A stretch of 64,000 nucleotides of DNA from Leadbetterella sp. (GTDB lineage Bacteria; Bacteroidota; Bacteroidia; Cytophagales; Spirosomataceae). The stretch lies in assembly GCA_019638185.1 (NCBI GenBank), contig JAHBUH010000011.1, positions 1 to 64,000 on the forward strand. Direction: 5' to 3'. Shown here one piece after another: positions 1 through 7,401 of this stretch (position 1 is the stretch's first letter; every line of letters starts with the position of its first letter). The notes beneath the pieces were generated by a model. The model saw only the letters and a program-made list of their open reading frames with translations, had not been told where the DNA came from and made no database searches. The position numbers and the translations under genes were made by a program.

Positions 1-1
1 G

Positions 2-1219
2 AAAGGAACTCCGCTTTATTCTGCAGGAGGAACCTGGCATATCGATAAGGAAGCGTTTTTTGATAAGAACATACTTAATTACCTGCGTTTTAAGCTTACT
101 TACGGGGTAAGTGGTAATATTGACAAAAGCCTTTCCGCCTATACTACAGCGGTGCATGCCGGACAATATTCAGTTACAGGTCTGCCTTATGCGGTTATTG
201 TAAACCCGCCTAACCCTGATCTGCGCTGGGAGCGGGTTAAAATGATCAACACGGCTATAGAGCTGCAGAGCCGTAACCGGCGTATTACGGCCCGCCTCGA
301 ATACTTTATGAAGAGAGGCACTGACCTGATCGGCTCTTCGCCGCTGCCTGCTTACAGCGGTGTGACCACATTCAGGGGCAATACGGCCAATACAGCCGGG
401 AGTGGGGTGGAAATAACGCTTCAAACCCGGCAGATGAACGGCCCGTTCAAGTGGTATAGTGACTGGCTGTTTTCCCGGATTACCGATAAAGTAACCCGTT
501 ACCTTGTATCCTTTACCTCCTTGAATTCTTACCTGAGATTTTCTGCGCAGGTGCCTACCGAAGGGAAACCGCTTTATGCACTGTATAGTTTTCAGTGGGC
601 AGGCCTGGATCCTCAGACCGGAGACCCGAGGGGATATCTTAATGGCGAACCAAGTAATGATTATACGGCCATCATCAATAGCACGTCTCCGGAGAGACTG
701 GTGTATAATGGTCCTGCCAGGCCCACTGTTTTTGGCTCGTTTCGGAACACCTTCATGTGGAAAGATTTTTCCCTGTCAGCCAATATAAGCTATCGCCTGG
801 GTTATTTTTTCCGGATGCCGTCAGTACAGTATGGAAATAATCAGGGCTTGACGGCCCGGCATGGAGACTATGCAAAAAGGTGGCAGGCACCGGGAGATGA
901 AAACCATACGTATGTACCGTCTATACCCTCTGCGGTTAATTCTAACCGTGATTTTTTCTATGCTTACTCCGGGGTTTTAGTGGAAAAAGGAGATCATATC
1001 CGCCTTCAGGATGTGCGCCTTTCTTATTCTCCTTCAGCGGGTAAATCTAAAGTCTTTCAGGATTACAGTATTTTTTTATATGCCAATCACCTGGGAATTC
1101 TCTGGAAGGCCACTTCTTCAGACTGGGATCCTGATTATGTGACTTCCTTTTCAAATATGACCCGGCTTACCCCGCCTTCACGCAGTATTAGTATTGGGTT
1201 TAATATCAACTTAAAATGA
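2..1219 (+). CDS. SusC/RagA-type TonB-dependent outer-membrane receptor, C-terminal part (5' end outside window)
   Basis: The frame is open from base 2 to a TGA at 1217-1219, about 405 residues, so the plug and the first barrel strands lie upstream. Near the left edge it reads YLRFKLTYGVSGN, then NPDLRWERVKMIN, both typical of the SusC barrel. Further in are AYSGVTTFRGNTA and a final barrel strand ending SISIGFNINLK. SusC proteins form the outer-membrane channel, partnered with a SusD lid, for TonB-driven uptake of glycans or peptides. The next gene is SusD-like and overlaps the stop by ATGA, so the two are co-translated. The substrate cannot be told: no glycoside hydrolase or sensor lies in this part of the window. 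Confidence 0.9.
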   Translation, partial: KGTPLYSAGGTWHIDKEAFFDKNILNYLRFKLTYGVSGNIDKSLSAYTTAVHAGQYSVTGLPYAVIVNPPNPDLRWERVKMINTAIELQSRNRRITARLEYFMKRGTDLIGSSPLPAYSGVTTFRGNTANTAGSGVEITLQTRQMNGPFKWYSDWLFSRITDKVTRYLVSFTSLNSYLRFSAQVPTEGKPLYALYSFQWAGLDPQTGDPRGYLNGEPSNDYTAIINSTSPERLVYNGPARPTVFGSFRNTFMWKDFSLSANISYRLGYFFRMPSVQYGNNQGLTARHGDYAKRWQAPGDENHTYVPSIPSAVNSNRDFFYAYSGVLVEKGDHIRLQDVRLSYSPSAGKSKVFQDYSIFLYANHLGILWKATSSDWDPDYVTSFSNMTRLTPPSRSISIGFNINLK

Positions 1220-2610
1220 GTATCATGAAAAATAGTATTCTGATAGCGATGCTTTGGAGTGGACTAACTTCCTGTTTTAATGAGTATTTAGATAAGAAGC
1301 CTGATCAGAAGCTGGTGGTGCCCGCCTCATTAACCGACTTCCAGGCGCTGCTGGATAATGTAAACAGCAGTGAAATGAACGCAGACCCGGCTCTGGGGTT
1401 TATAGCGGCAGATGATTTTTATATTACTGACGCCGGGTTCAGTTCCCTCATTGATATTGAAAAGAATGCCTATATATGGGCAGATGAAGTTTATGGAGCA
1501 AACGGATATGTGGATGATTGGATCAGGCCTTACCGGCAAATTTTCTGCACCAATGTGGTTTTAGAAGGTGTAGAAAAGATTAAGCCGGAGGAAAGTGAAG
1601 CAGAGATGCGGAATGCGGTCAAAGGAAGTGCACTTTTTTTCAGGGCTACGGCGTATTATAACCTGGCGCAGCTGTTCAGGCCCGCATATTCAGTGGAGAA
1701 TGCTGCTGAAACACCGGGCCTGCCTCTGAAGCTGGAGAGCAACGTAAACCTGGCTCCTGTGATTTCTGAACTGCAGATGACCTATAATCAGATTCTTAAA
1801 GATCTGACAGAAGCTGCAGGTATTTTACCGGAGAGTAGCCATATTAAAAGCAGGCCGGACCGCAAAGCCGTAAATGCCATGCTGGCACGTGTATATCTAA
1901 CCATGGGTATGTATGAACTGGCAGAACAATACGCTGATAAGGTTCTTCAGCAGTATAGAGTATTAATAGATTACAATACCCTGCAAACTTCCTCTACCAG
2001 GCCCTTCCCGCCTTCACTCCCGGGTGGAAATCCGGAAGTGCTCTTTCATTCTGTTATAGTCGGCGGATATCCTTACCTGAGAAGCACCCTGGTTTCTGTT
2101 GACCCTTCGCTCTATAATGCATATGCAGATAATGACCTCAGGAAGTTACTTTTTTTCAGATCCAGAGCAAACGGTATTTATACGTTTAAAGGCTCTTACG
2201 GCCCCGCTCTTCCCGGTAATACTACTTCCCTGTTCAGTGGGTTATCTACGGATGAGGTGTTTCTGATCAGGGCAGAGTGCCGGGCCAGAAGAGGTGATGT
2301 GCCTGCGGCACTGGAAGATTTGAATACGCTGCTGGTGACCAGGTGGGTAACGGGAACCTACAGCCCGTATGAAGCGGGTACTGCAAAAGAAGCTTTAGAT
2401 ATCATACTCCTTGAAAGAAGGAAGCAGCTGGTAGGCAGAGGTCTCCGATGGACTGACCTGAGACGGCTGAACCAGTCGGAAGAGTATGCGAAGGAAATTT
2501 CCAGGACGGTAAACGGGCAAAAGATCATATTAGCGCCGGGAGATAAAAAATATACGTTTCCTGTTCCGGTCAGTGAACTCACTAACGGAGTAGAACAAAA
2601 CCCCCGTTAA
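1216..2610 (+). CDS. SusD/RagB-family outer-membrane lipoprotein
   Basis: 464 residues, the usual size for SusD. The N-terminus MSIMKNSILIAMLW... ends in the lipobox LTSC, so the mature protein is lipid-anchored at the cell surface. Helical repeat features include FFRATAYYNLAQLFRPAYS and VNAMLARVYLTMGMYELAEQ. The C-terminal ILLERRKQLVGRGLRWTDLRR is the classic SusD signature, and the end TFPVPVSELTNG is also typical. The start overlaps the SusC stop (ATGA); a second ATG nine bases further in gives an equally good signal peptide. The protein binds ligand over the SusC channel; the ligand is unknown. Confidence 0.93.
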   Translation: MSIMKNSILIAMLWSGLTSCFNEYLDKKPDQKLVVPASLTDFQALLDNVNSSEMNADPALGFIAADDFYITDAGFSSLIDIEKNAYIWADEVYGANGYVDDWIRPYRQIFCTNVVLEGVEKIKPEESEAEMRNAVKGSALFFRATAYYNLAQLFRPAYSVENAAETPGLPLKLESNVNLAPVISELQMTYNQILKDLTEAAGILPESSHIKSRPDRKAVNAMLARVYLTMGMYELAEQYADKVLQQYRVLIDYNTLQTSSTRPFPPSLPGGNPEVLFHSVIVGGYPYLRSTLVSVDPSLYNAYADNDLRKLLFFRSRANGIYTFKGSYGPALPGNTTSLFSGLSTDEVFLIRAECRARRGDVPAALEDLNTLLVTRWVTGTYSPYEAGTAKEALDIILLERRKQLVGRGLRWTDLRRLNQSEEYAKEISRTVNGQKIILAPGDKKYTFPVPVSELTNGVEQNPR

Positions 2611-2614
2611 CAGG

Positions 2615-2656
2615 AGAGAGGCTGCCTCACCTGAAGCAGCCTCTCTTAATTTTTTA
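2615..2656. terminator. Rho-independent terminator after the SusC/SusD pair
   Basis: A perfect 11-bp stem (arms 2615-2625 and 2636-2646) with a 10-base loop is followed by a T-rich tract ending in the convergent gene's stop codon. It ends SusCD transcription and separates it from the minus-strand gene at 2654-2926. Confidence 0.9.
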
Positions 2657-2926
2657 ATCCTCATCAGGGATTAAAACAAATGTGCCTTTATCTGTACTCG
2701 GGTCATTTTCGTTCTGCGAATTGTAAAGGCAGGTTTCTTCCGAGGGAGTACAGTAATAGCCACTGTAGCCGGAAGGTAAGCTATGAATATTCACCCAGCC
2801 GGAAGGGTCAACACTGGTGGGAACCCGGCCCCATGAACCCGCTACATGCTTATGGGTAGTAGCCAGCGCAAGGCCACTTCCGAGAATAATTGCCATTGCA
2901 GGCAAAAATTTAATTACCTTTTTCAT
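2654..2926 (-). CDS. small secreted protein, DUF6520-like
   Basis: 90 residues. MKKVIKFLPAMAIILGSGLALA is a signal peptide, followed by a short exported domain with two Cys (YYCTPSEETC) that could form a disulfide, and an acidic tail LIPDED. Length, the N-terminal pattern and the late Cys pair fit the DUF6520 family of Bacteroidota, small proteins of unknown function often encoded next to MauE-like genes. Here the next gene upstream on the same strand is exactly such a MauE-like protein, about 130 bp away, so the two probably form one transcript. No function is assigned. Confidence 0.75.
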   Translation of the reverse strand: MKKVIKFLPAMAIILGSGLALATTHKHVAGSWGRVPTSVDPSGWVNIHSLPSGYSGYYCTPSEETCLYNSQNENDPSTDKGTFVLIPDED

Positions 2927-3054
2927 TGTTTTACTAAATTTGAATTGAATTGTTAGTTTCCCTTACTCTGTTTTCAGGTTTTCAGGGGAACCCTGGTCCC
3001 GGGAGGTAGTTTCTGAAACTGCATTCCGGGATCTTTCTGTTTACGTTTTCTGTG

Positions 3055-3477
3055 TCACGGCAGGCCTTTTTTAGAGTGAAACATATAAATCCCTAAAATT
3101 GAAAGGGTCAGAAAGAAAAGGTTAAAGACAAGATGCGTCTTAAAGCCCATGGAACGCAACACCCCTCCGCAGCTGCACGGGGTACGATCAAAATACCCGA
3201 CTACCACCAGGCCTATATAACCCGTGAAAAGAGCCATAAGCAGTGCCGAGCCGTAAAAGCCGGGCAGACGGGTAGCCGGAATGATCAACAAAACGCAAAG
3301 GAGAAGTTCAGCAGCCGGAATCAGCCAAACCAGCGGTGCTTTTGACCAGGACGGTAATTCCTGTTTAGTCAGCTGTCTCTCAAACTCGCCCATATCTATG
3401 AGCTTGGCAAAAGCCGTATAGCTGAAGAGAATAATCAATGCCACAGCTATTAAAGATACTATTTCGTTTCGTTTCAT
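3055..3477 (-). CDS. MauE/DoxX-like membrane protein
   Basis: About 140 residues with four predicted membrane helices (LIAVALIILFSYTAFAKL; WLIPAAELLLCVLLIIP; GFYGSALLMALFTGYIGLVVV; LVFNLFFLTLSILGIYMF). The loop after helix 3 has PCSCGGVLRSM, the Cys-x-Cys motif of MauE-type proteins. MauE in methylamine utilisation helps disulfide formation and maturation of exported proteins; in Bacteroidota such proteins are common orphans. I chose the ATG at 3477 (MKRNEIVSLIA) because the 15 upstream residues are polar and break the membrane pattern. It probably acts with the DUF6520-like neighbour in the envelope. Confidence 0.8.
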   Translation of the reverse strand: MKRNEIVSLIAVALIILFSYTAFAKLIDMGEFERQLTKQELPSWSKAPLVWLIPAAELLLCVLLIIPATRLPGFYGSALLMALFTGYIGLVVVGYFDRTPCSCGGVLRSMGFKTHLVFNLFFLTLSILGIYMFHSKKGLP

Positions 3478-3920
3478 CGCTATGATAATTTTATGTTTAG
3501 TGTCTCTTAAAAATTTGTGCAATTTGTCTCTGCAGAAATAATCTGTTTATGCTCATTTCATTAACTCATTTTTAATACAAAGTTCCGGCAGCCTTTTGAT
3601 CAAAAAAAGAGAATTATGACAGGTTTTTGGCCTTTTTGTGTTCAAATCTTGCCATTTTTTCCGGTTTTGTACTTTCGGTCATGAAAAAGTAAAAGGGTAG
3701 CTAAACCATTATACAACCCGGTTAAAAACTCAATCGCATCGTTTCAGCAATCGGCCAGATGAACGATTGTAATACAATCGCTGCTGGGGGCCGCCCTGGC
3801 CCGCTCTAACCCGGAACTCGTGGGCAGGGGAGTTTTGATGAGTTATATATTACCAAAACTATTCTTTACCTTTGCCTGAAATATCTTTATTTCATCCAAA
3901 GAGAAAATTTATCCGGTAGT
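3478..3920. other. 443-bp intergenic stretch without a gene
   Basis: I find no convincing coding frame here. It separates the divergent MauE-like gene and the orphan gene at 3921. It contains a small perfect inverted repeat (7-bp arms, 3-base loop, 3764-3780) and a GC-rich patch at 3786-3830. A TACCTTTG box near the right end matches the Bacteroidota -7 consensus. Confidence 0.6.
3867..3874 (+). promoter_or_regulatory. -7 promoter box (TAnnTTTG type)
   Basis: TACCTTTG lies 46 bp before the ATG at 3921 and matches the -7 element used by the Bacteroidota primary sigma factor. A matching -33 TTG at the ideal distance is not obvious. Confidence 0.5.
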
Positions 3921-4652
3921 ATGCACAAGCTGAAAACAAATAAGGGCAAAATGAGTAAAGTCAGTTACAAAACTTACTTTAATGACCGGCTGAAGCAGGT
4001 GCCCCTGCACGGTCAACCAACCTATCCCTTATATATTCAGGTGACTTTTGAGCGCAGGACCATCTTTTTTAAAAGCTACTATTTTGAGCTTTTTTCAAAG
4101 GCCAGGTATTACCAGTCGGCCGCAGGGGCCGGCCGCGGATCCTCTATTGAAGAAATAACGGATAAAGAAAACGAGGTGATTGACTTTATCATCCGTAAGC
4201 ATAGGGATACTTTTTCACTACACCTCTTCAAACAGGAGTATTCCTTTTATAGCAGGGATCTGTGCTACAGTATGGAAGAAAGTTTTATCCATTATATGTA
4301 CCATTTCTTCCAGGATAAAGGCATGCCGGATTTTGCCATAACCGTCAGGGAGGGTAGCAGGTATCGGATTGCTTACCATGTGGTACGGGATATGAAACAG
4401 GCACTTACAAAACCACTTTATGAAGAGCTGGTAGAAAATTCACTCTACTATGCTCCCCCCTATTTACCGTTATATGGTTTTATGCAGCAAACAAAAAAAT
4501 GGCCCATGCTTTGCCTGACAGTCATGGAATGGGAAACCGGGAATACAAAAACCGAATTTACAGCGTATCTCCACCAATACTATCCCAAAGATAATGCAGA
4601 TGAAATAATGAAACAGGTGGAGAAATGGCTGCAGGCTGTTAAGGCTCAATAA
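3921..4652 (+). CDS. hypothetical protein; N-terminus resembles a recombinase arm-binding domain
   Basis: 243 residues, not confidently recognised. Start candidates are 3921 (MHKLKTNK) and 3951 (MSKVSYKTYF). The first 60 residues carry TYPLYIQVTFERRTIFFKSY, the beta-strand pattern (pay attention to YPLYIQVTF...R) seen in the arm DNA-binding domain at the N-terminus of Bacteroidota tyrosine recombinases. No R-H-R-Y catalytic domain follows. Instead there is a helix-rich region (FIIRKHRDTFSLHLFKQEY, FIHYMYHFFQDKG) and a C-terminal amphipathic helix (EIMKQVEKWLQAVKAQ). It could be a recombinase-derived accessory DNA-binding protein or a separate family. The repeat region and the AbiE cassette follow immediately. 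Signal peptide and membrane helices are absent. Confidence 0.6.
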   Translation: MHKLKTNKGKMSKVSYKTYFNDRLKQVPLHGQPTYPLYIQVTFERRTIFFKSYYFELFSKARYYQSAAGAGRGSSIEEITDKENEVIDFIIRKHRDTFSLHLFKQEYSFYSRDLCYSMEESFIHYMYHFFQDKGMPDFAITVREGSRYRIAYHVVRDMKQALTKPLYEELVENSLYYAPPYLPLYGFMQQTKKWPMLCLTVMEWETGNTKTEFTAYLHQYYPKDNADEIMKQVEKWLQAVKAQ

Positions 4653-4829
4653 ACATACATTGGTTTTTTATGCTTCCTGTGCTTATTCTTATCCGTTGAT
4701 ATGTATTTCTTTTTCTGAATTTATTACATATTGTTACCAATCGAAGTACAATAAGACCCAAAAATTGGGTCTTATTGTACCGCAAAAGGTAAAATGGCAG
4801 ACAGCGTTTACATATCAGAACATCTTACT

Positions 4830-4945
4830 ACTCTATTCGCGATTACTTCTCAATTTCTTATTCGTCTGGTTTGGCCTAGAAAGTGGACGATAGTAAAACA
4901 ACCGAAAGCACACGTTATCTAACCGCCAGGCTTGTCTAACTGCTT
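4830..4945. repeat. repeat copy A, left part of a split interspersed repeat
   Basis: Bases 4830-4920 align without gaps to 24998-25088 with about five mismatches in 91. Bases 4921-4945 then match the start of repeat copy B at 6916. Copies A and B together reconstruct the continuous copy C (24998-25152), so the AbiE segment interrupts one repeat. On the minus strand this part is the 3' flank of the short ORF seen in copy B. Confidence 0.85.
4921..4945. repeat. left direct repeat flanking the AbiE cassette (att-like)
   Basis: AACCGCCAGGCTTG-TCT-AACTGCTT at 4921-4945 is repeated with a single-base length difference at 6916-6939. It duplicates the last codons of the 57-aa minus-strand ORF at 6913-7086, as expected for site-specific integration at a gene 3' end. 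Confidence 0.7.
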
Positions 4946-4951
4946 ACTTGG

Positions 4952-5754
4952 TCATAATTTCATCTTCTTTAACTGCCTTTGTACTTCTCTCTCCACTTTA
5001 TCGAATTCAGGCAAATCCTTTATCTGCTCGCTCATAGAGCTTTTCCAACGACCTTTGTATTGGGGTAGGCGTTCTGTTAGCTTCTTATGAAAATCTTTCG
5101 GGTTTAATCCCTTTCTTGCGCATTTTTTCCTGAACTCATCTAAGTAAAAATCAGCTTCCATCCCATGCTCTACCAATAAATACCAGATATCGTAAAAATC
5201 CCTTGCTGCCATACGCTGCATTACAGAACGTAGCTTTTCAATCAGTACCTCTTCCAGTGGGTAACATTGCAGATTATATTCTTCCAAATCCGTATAATCA
5301 ATAAAAGCGGGGTTTAAAACAGGTTCAAACTCCAGCTTTTCACTTCTGGAAATATCTACCTTTACCCGCTTATTGTTTCCTTGTCCACCCAATGGCCCTA
5401 CATAACTGATATAGAAGTTTATCCCACCATCTTCATGCTCATTATTGTCGATTATGTCAAGGGGAATATTTGCTTCGTCCCGGATATATTCAAAGGCTTC
5501 TTTAAACCATGCAAATATCTGCTCATTAGTAATCTCGCCGGTCAACAATGTAAAATCAAGGTCTTCAGAAAACCTGTAGTCCGGAAAATAGATTTTCTTT
5601 AATACAGTGCCGCCTTTGAATACAATGATTTTTGACAGCTGGTCGTGTTGAGACATACCTTTTAATATCCAGGAGAGAATATAGTCTTTCTCTATCTGCT
5701 GGTCACGAACCCCACTTCTCTTGCCTTTTGCTGTATTTCTCCGGGTTTAATCAT
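4952..5754 (-). pseudogene. AbiEii-type nucleotidyltransferase toxin, frameshifted
   Basis: The uninterrupted part (start 5656) reads IIVFKGGTVLKKIYF and FSEDLDFTL: the nucleotidyltransferase core GG-T-x9-SEDLD of the AbiEii/DUF1814 toxin. It continues to the helical tail with ARDFYDIWYLL. The true start is the ATG at 5754, which overlaps the antitoxin TGA (ATGA). From there MIKPGEIQQKARE runs on, then the frame is lost at a run of four C on the + strand (5710-5713). The correct continuation GVRDQQIEKDYILSWILKG lies in the frame of the downstream part. One missing base in the homopolymer explains everything: adding it gives 267 residues. AbiEii blocks growth by nucleotidyl transfer to RNA or GTP-linked targets; here it is inactive unless slippage or a sequencing error is involved. 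Confidence 0.88.
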
Positions 5755-6572
5755 GTGTAAATAGCTGATTTAATTGTTTCTGTTTCCAAATTTTGCTGGA
5801 TACCCCATCTGCTTATCATTTTTCCTGACTTGGGTAGTTCAGTATCCAATACAACATAAGAGGCCGTCTTTTCCTTTAATAATTTTTCTATAATCGGGTT
5901 ATCAATTTCTAACAGTTCCAGGAGAAAGCCAAGCCGCTTAATAACTGCCTGAGATTTAAATCTTTTTGCGTATTCCAGCAGCTTATCAAATTTAATTTGG
6001 TTTGCAGAAATGCCGATTGCTCTTGCAATCTCAACGATGCCTCCCGCATAATCAGGCTTAAAAAGACAGTCAATAATCGTTTTTTCAAGATCTGAGCATT
6101 GCACTTTATGGAAGCTGTCAATCCAGATTTTTTTCATCCCGAAGAAGTGATCCGGGTTATGGTATATAAACTGGAAAGGAACGTTTTTGATCTTAATTAC
6201 TGAAGGTCTGAGTTGCCTGGAAACTACAATTTGCTCTTTTAGTGACGGCTGTGTAATCAAATTATGAATTTGCAACGCAGAATAGTAGCCAATATAGTAT
6301 TGGGCATCTTTTACAATAAATTCAGGTATCAGGTGCCAGTCAGGCATAAATGTATCCGCATCTTGTTCATAGGGAATGATATAATAGACCCCCTCTTTTA
6401 AGCGCATTAAAAGACCTCTTTTGGTCATATCGCTTAATAATTCCTTTACTGCGCTTTCGCCTGATTCGGGTAAAGCCTTAAAAGCCTCTGCATAACTAAA
6501 GCAAAATCTGTCTTGTTCATGAAAATAGGACAAGAGTTCATTTGACTGTGTAGAGATGTACTTATTTCTCAT
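5751..6572 (-). CDS. AbiEi-family antitoxin/transcriptional repressor
   Basis: 273 residues. The N-terminal winged helix spans about residues 8-65 (FSYAEAFKALPES... LLSDMTKRGLLMRLKEGVYYI), the fold by which AbiEi antitoxins bind their own promoter. The central and C-terminal part (YYIGYYSALQIHNLITQP; CSDLEKTIIDCLFKPDYAGG; AIKRLGFLLELL-type segment) is the AbiEi antitoxin domain. The last residues GKMISRWGIQQNLETE fit Bacteroidota members. It overlaps the toxin gene by 4 bp, as in type IV toxin-antitoxin operons. Two inverted repeats upstream are probable operators for negative autoregulation, which is known for AbiEi. The frame is intact although its toxin partner is broken. Confidence 0.9.
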   Translation of the reverse strand: MRNKYISTQSNELLSYFHEQDRFCFSYAEAFKALPESGESAVKELLSDMTKRGLLMRLKEGVYYIIPYEQDADTFMPDWHLIPEFIVKDAQYYIGYYSALQIHNLITQPSLKEQIVVSRQLRPSVIKIKNVPFQFIYHNPDHFFGMKKIWIDSFHKVQCSDLEKTIIDCLFKPDYAGGIVEIARAIGISANQIKFDKLLEYAKRFKSQAVIKRLGFLLELLEIDNPIIEKLLKEKTASYVVLDTELPKSGKMISRWGIQQNLETETIKSAIYT

Positions 6573-6580
6573 AACATCAT

Positions 6581-6599
6581 AGTCAGGTTAAACCTGACT
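6581..6599. promoter_or_regulatory. operator 1 of the AbiE operon
   Basis: A perfect inverted repeat with 9-bp arms around one central A: AGTCAGGTT-A-AACCTGACT. It lies 9 bp upstream of the AbiEi start. AbiEi antitoxins are known to bind paired inverted repeats upstream of their gene. Confidence 0.8.
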
Positions 6600-6665
6600 A
6601 CAATGATATGAAAAACAATCTATTTTGATATACAAATAGAGTGGTTTTTTCAATTATAGTTAAAT

Positions 6666-6684
6666 GGTCAGGATAAACCTGACT
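6666..6684. promoter_or_regulatory. operator 2 of the AbiE operon
   Basis: GGTCAGGAT-A-AACCTGACT is a second copy of the palindrome with two changes in the left arm. Its centre is 85 bp from operator 1, about eight helical turns, which would suit cooperative binding. Confidence 0.75.
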
Positions 6685-6747
6685 GCATAACTACGAAAAA
6701 TAAATTTTATAATGCCTCAATAATTGCGAACGCACTGTATTTGCAAT

Positions 6748-6870
6748 GTTCCGCAATCATTCATATTCCCAATTTTAACAAAAGATAAAAATGGAAATTC
6801 TAAGTTTTTAGCTACTGGATTTCCCATCAGCAACAGTGGAAATTTTGTAACAGCAAAGCATGTTGTATGA
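6748..6870 (+). pseudogene. remnant of a trypsin-like serine peptidase (His-motif fragment)
   Basis: The open frame 6748-6870 encodes about 40 residues. It contains KFLATGFPISNSGNFVTAKH followed by VV and a TGA. The pattern ATGFxIS-x-GxFVTAKHVV is the stretch around the catalytic His of trypsin-like/DegP-type peptidases. No start codon, Asp or Ser motif is present; the frame closes right after the His. It sits on the plus strand inside the AbiE cassette, between the operators and repeat copy B, so it is probably the edge of a gene cut by the rearrangement. Confidence 0.55.
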
Positions 6871-6912
6871 TCTTAGGTGAATTGCATCATAATAGCATCA
6901 CGATTGCATCAT

Positions 6913-7086
6913 TTAAACCGCCAGGCTTGCCAACTGCTTTAAATCCGATAAGAAAAGATTCGAAATCTGTACAGGCAGGGCGACATCACAGGACAAATGA
7001 GATTCCGCAGTTTGCGTCATTTGAGAAGATAGTTTATCTTCCTGGTGCTGAATTTCCGATAATATTTCGTTCAACACGATTTCCAT
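6913..7086 (-). CDS. small 57-residue ORF whose 3' end is repeat copy B
   Basis: Minus-strand ATG at 7086, TAA at 6913-6915. The protein is MEIVLNEILSEIQHQEDKLS..., ending NLFLSDLKQLASLAV. The N-terminal heptad-like helix recalls small accessory proteins of Bacteroidota mobile elements, but I do not recognise a family. Its last 30 codons are the repeat (6916-6979). The final about 24 bp are duplicated at 4921-4945 on the far side of the AbiE cassette, as though the cassette integrated at this gene's 3' end and restored it. Too short to be sure it is expressed. Confidence 0.4.
   Translation of the reverse strand: MEIVLNEILSEIQHQEDKLSSQMTQTAESHLSCDVALPVQISNLFLSDLKQLASLAV
6916..6979. repeat. 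repeat copy B, right part of the split repeat, including the right direct repeat
   Basis: 64 bp aligned without gaps to 25089-25152 with five mismatches (about 92% identity). The first 24 bp (6916-6939) are the right-hand direct repeat of the AbiE cassette. Together with copy A it makes one complete repeat. Confidence 0.85.
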
Positions 7087-7242
7087 AGCTTTGACGTTTA
7101 GATATTGGGACTATTTGTTTCGGAACTACATCTTCGTTGATTTGCCAAAATTTGGAAATAATATCGAACCTATTATCACATAGTGTCCCCATATTGGGAA
7201 AGATTTACTCTAAATCGCTCATTCTATGATATATTAGATACG

Positions 7243-7281
7243 AAAAAAGGGCTAAGTGTCTTCCGACTTAACCCTTTTTTA
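7243..7281. terminator. bidirectional rho-independent terminator
   Basis: A-run, then GGGCTAAGT, an 8-base loop, ACTTAACCC and a T-run. The stem has 9 pairs with one mismatch and poly-A/poly-T on opposite sides, so it works in both directions. It lies downstream of the minus-strand aldo/keto reductase gene. The rest of 7087-7401 holds nothing else I can name. Confidence 0.8.
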
Positions 7282-7401
7282 TTAAATTTGCAGTAATGAT
7301 TTACAAGGTAATCAGATGAAAGCGAGTGCAGTAAGCACCATTACTAAATCGTTACTGATAACACTCCCGGTTCTTGTAAACACTACTCTTTATTAACCTG
7401 T

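Noticed and set aside
4660-4893. 77-codon ORF ending LLLNFLFVWFGLESGR
   Set aside because: Its end lies in repeat copy A and recurs in copy C by DNA repetition; the first part has no protein-like pattern.
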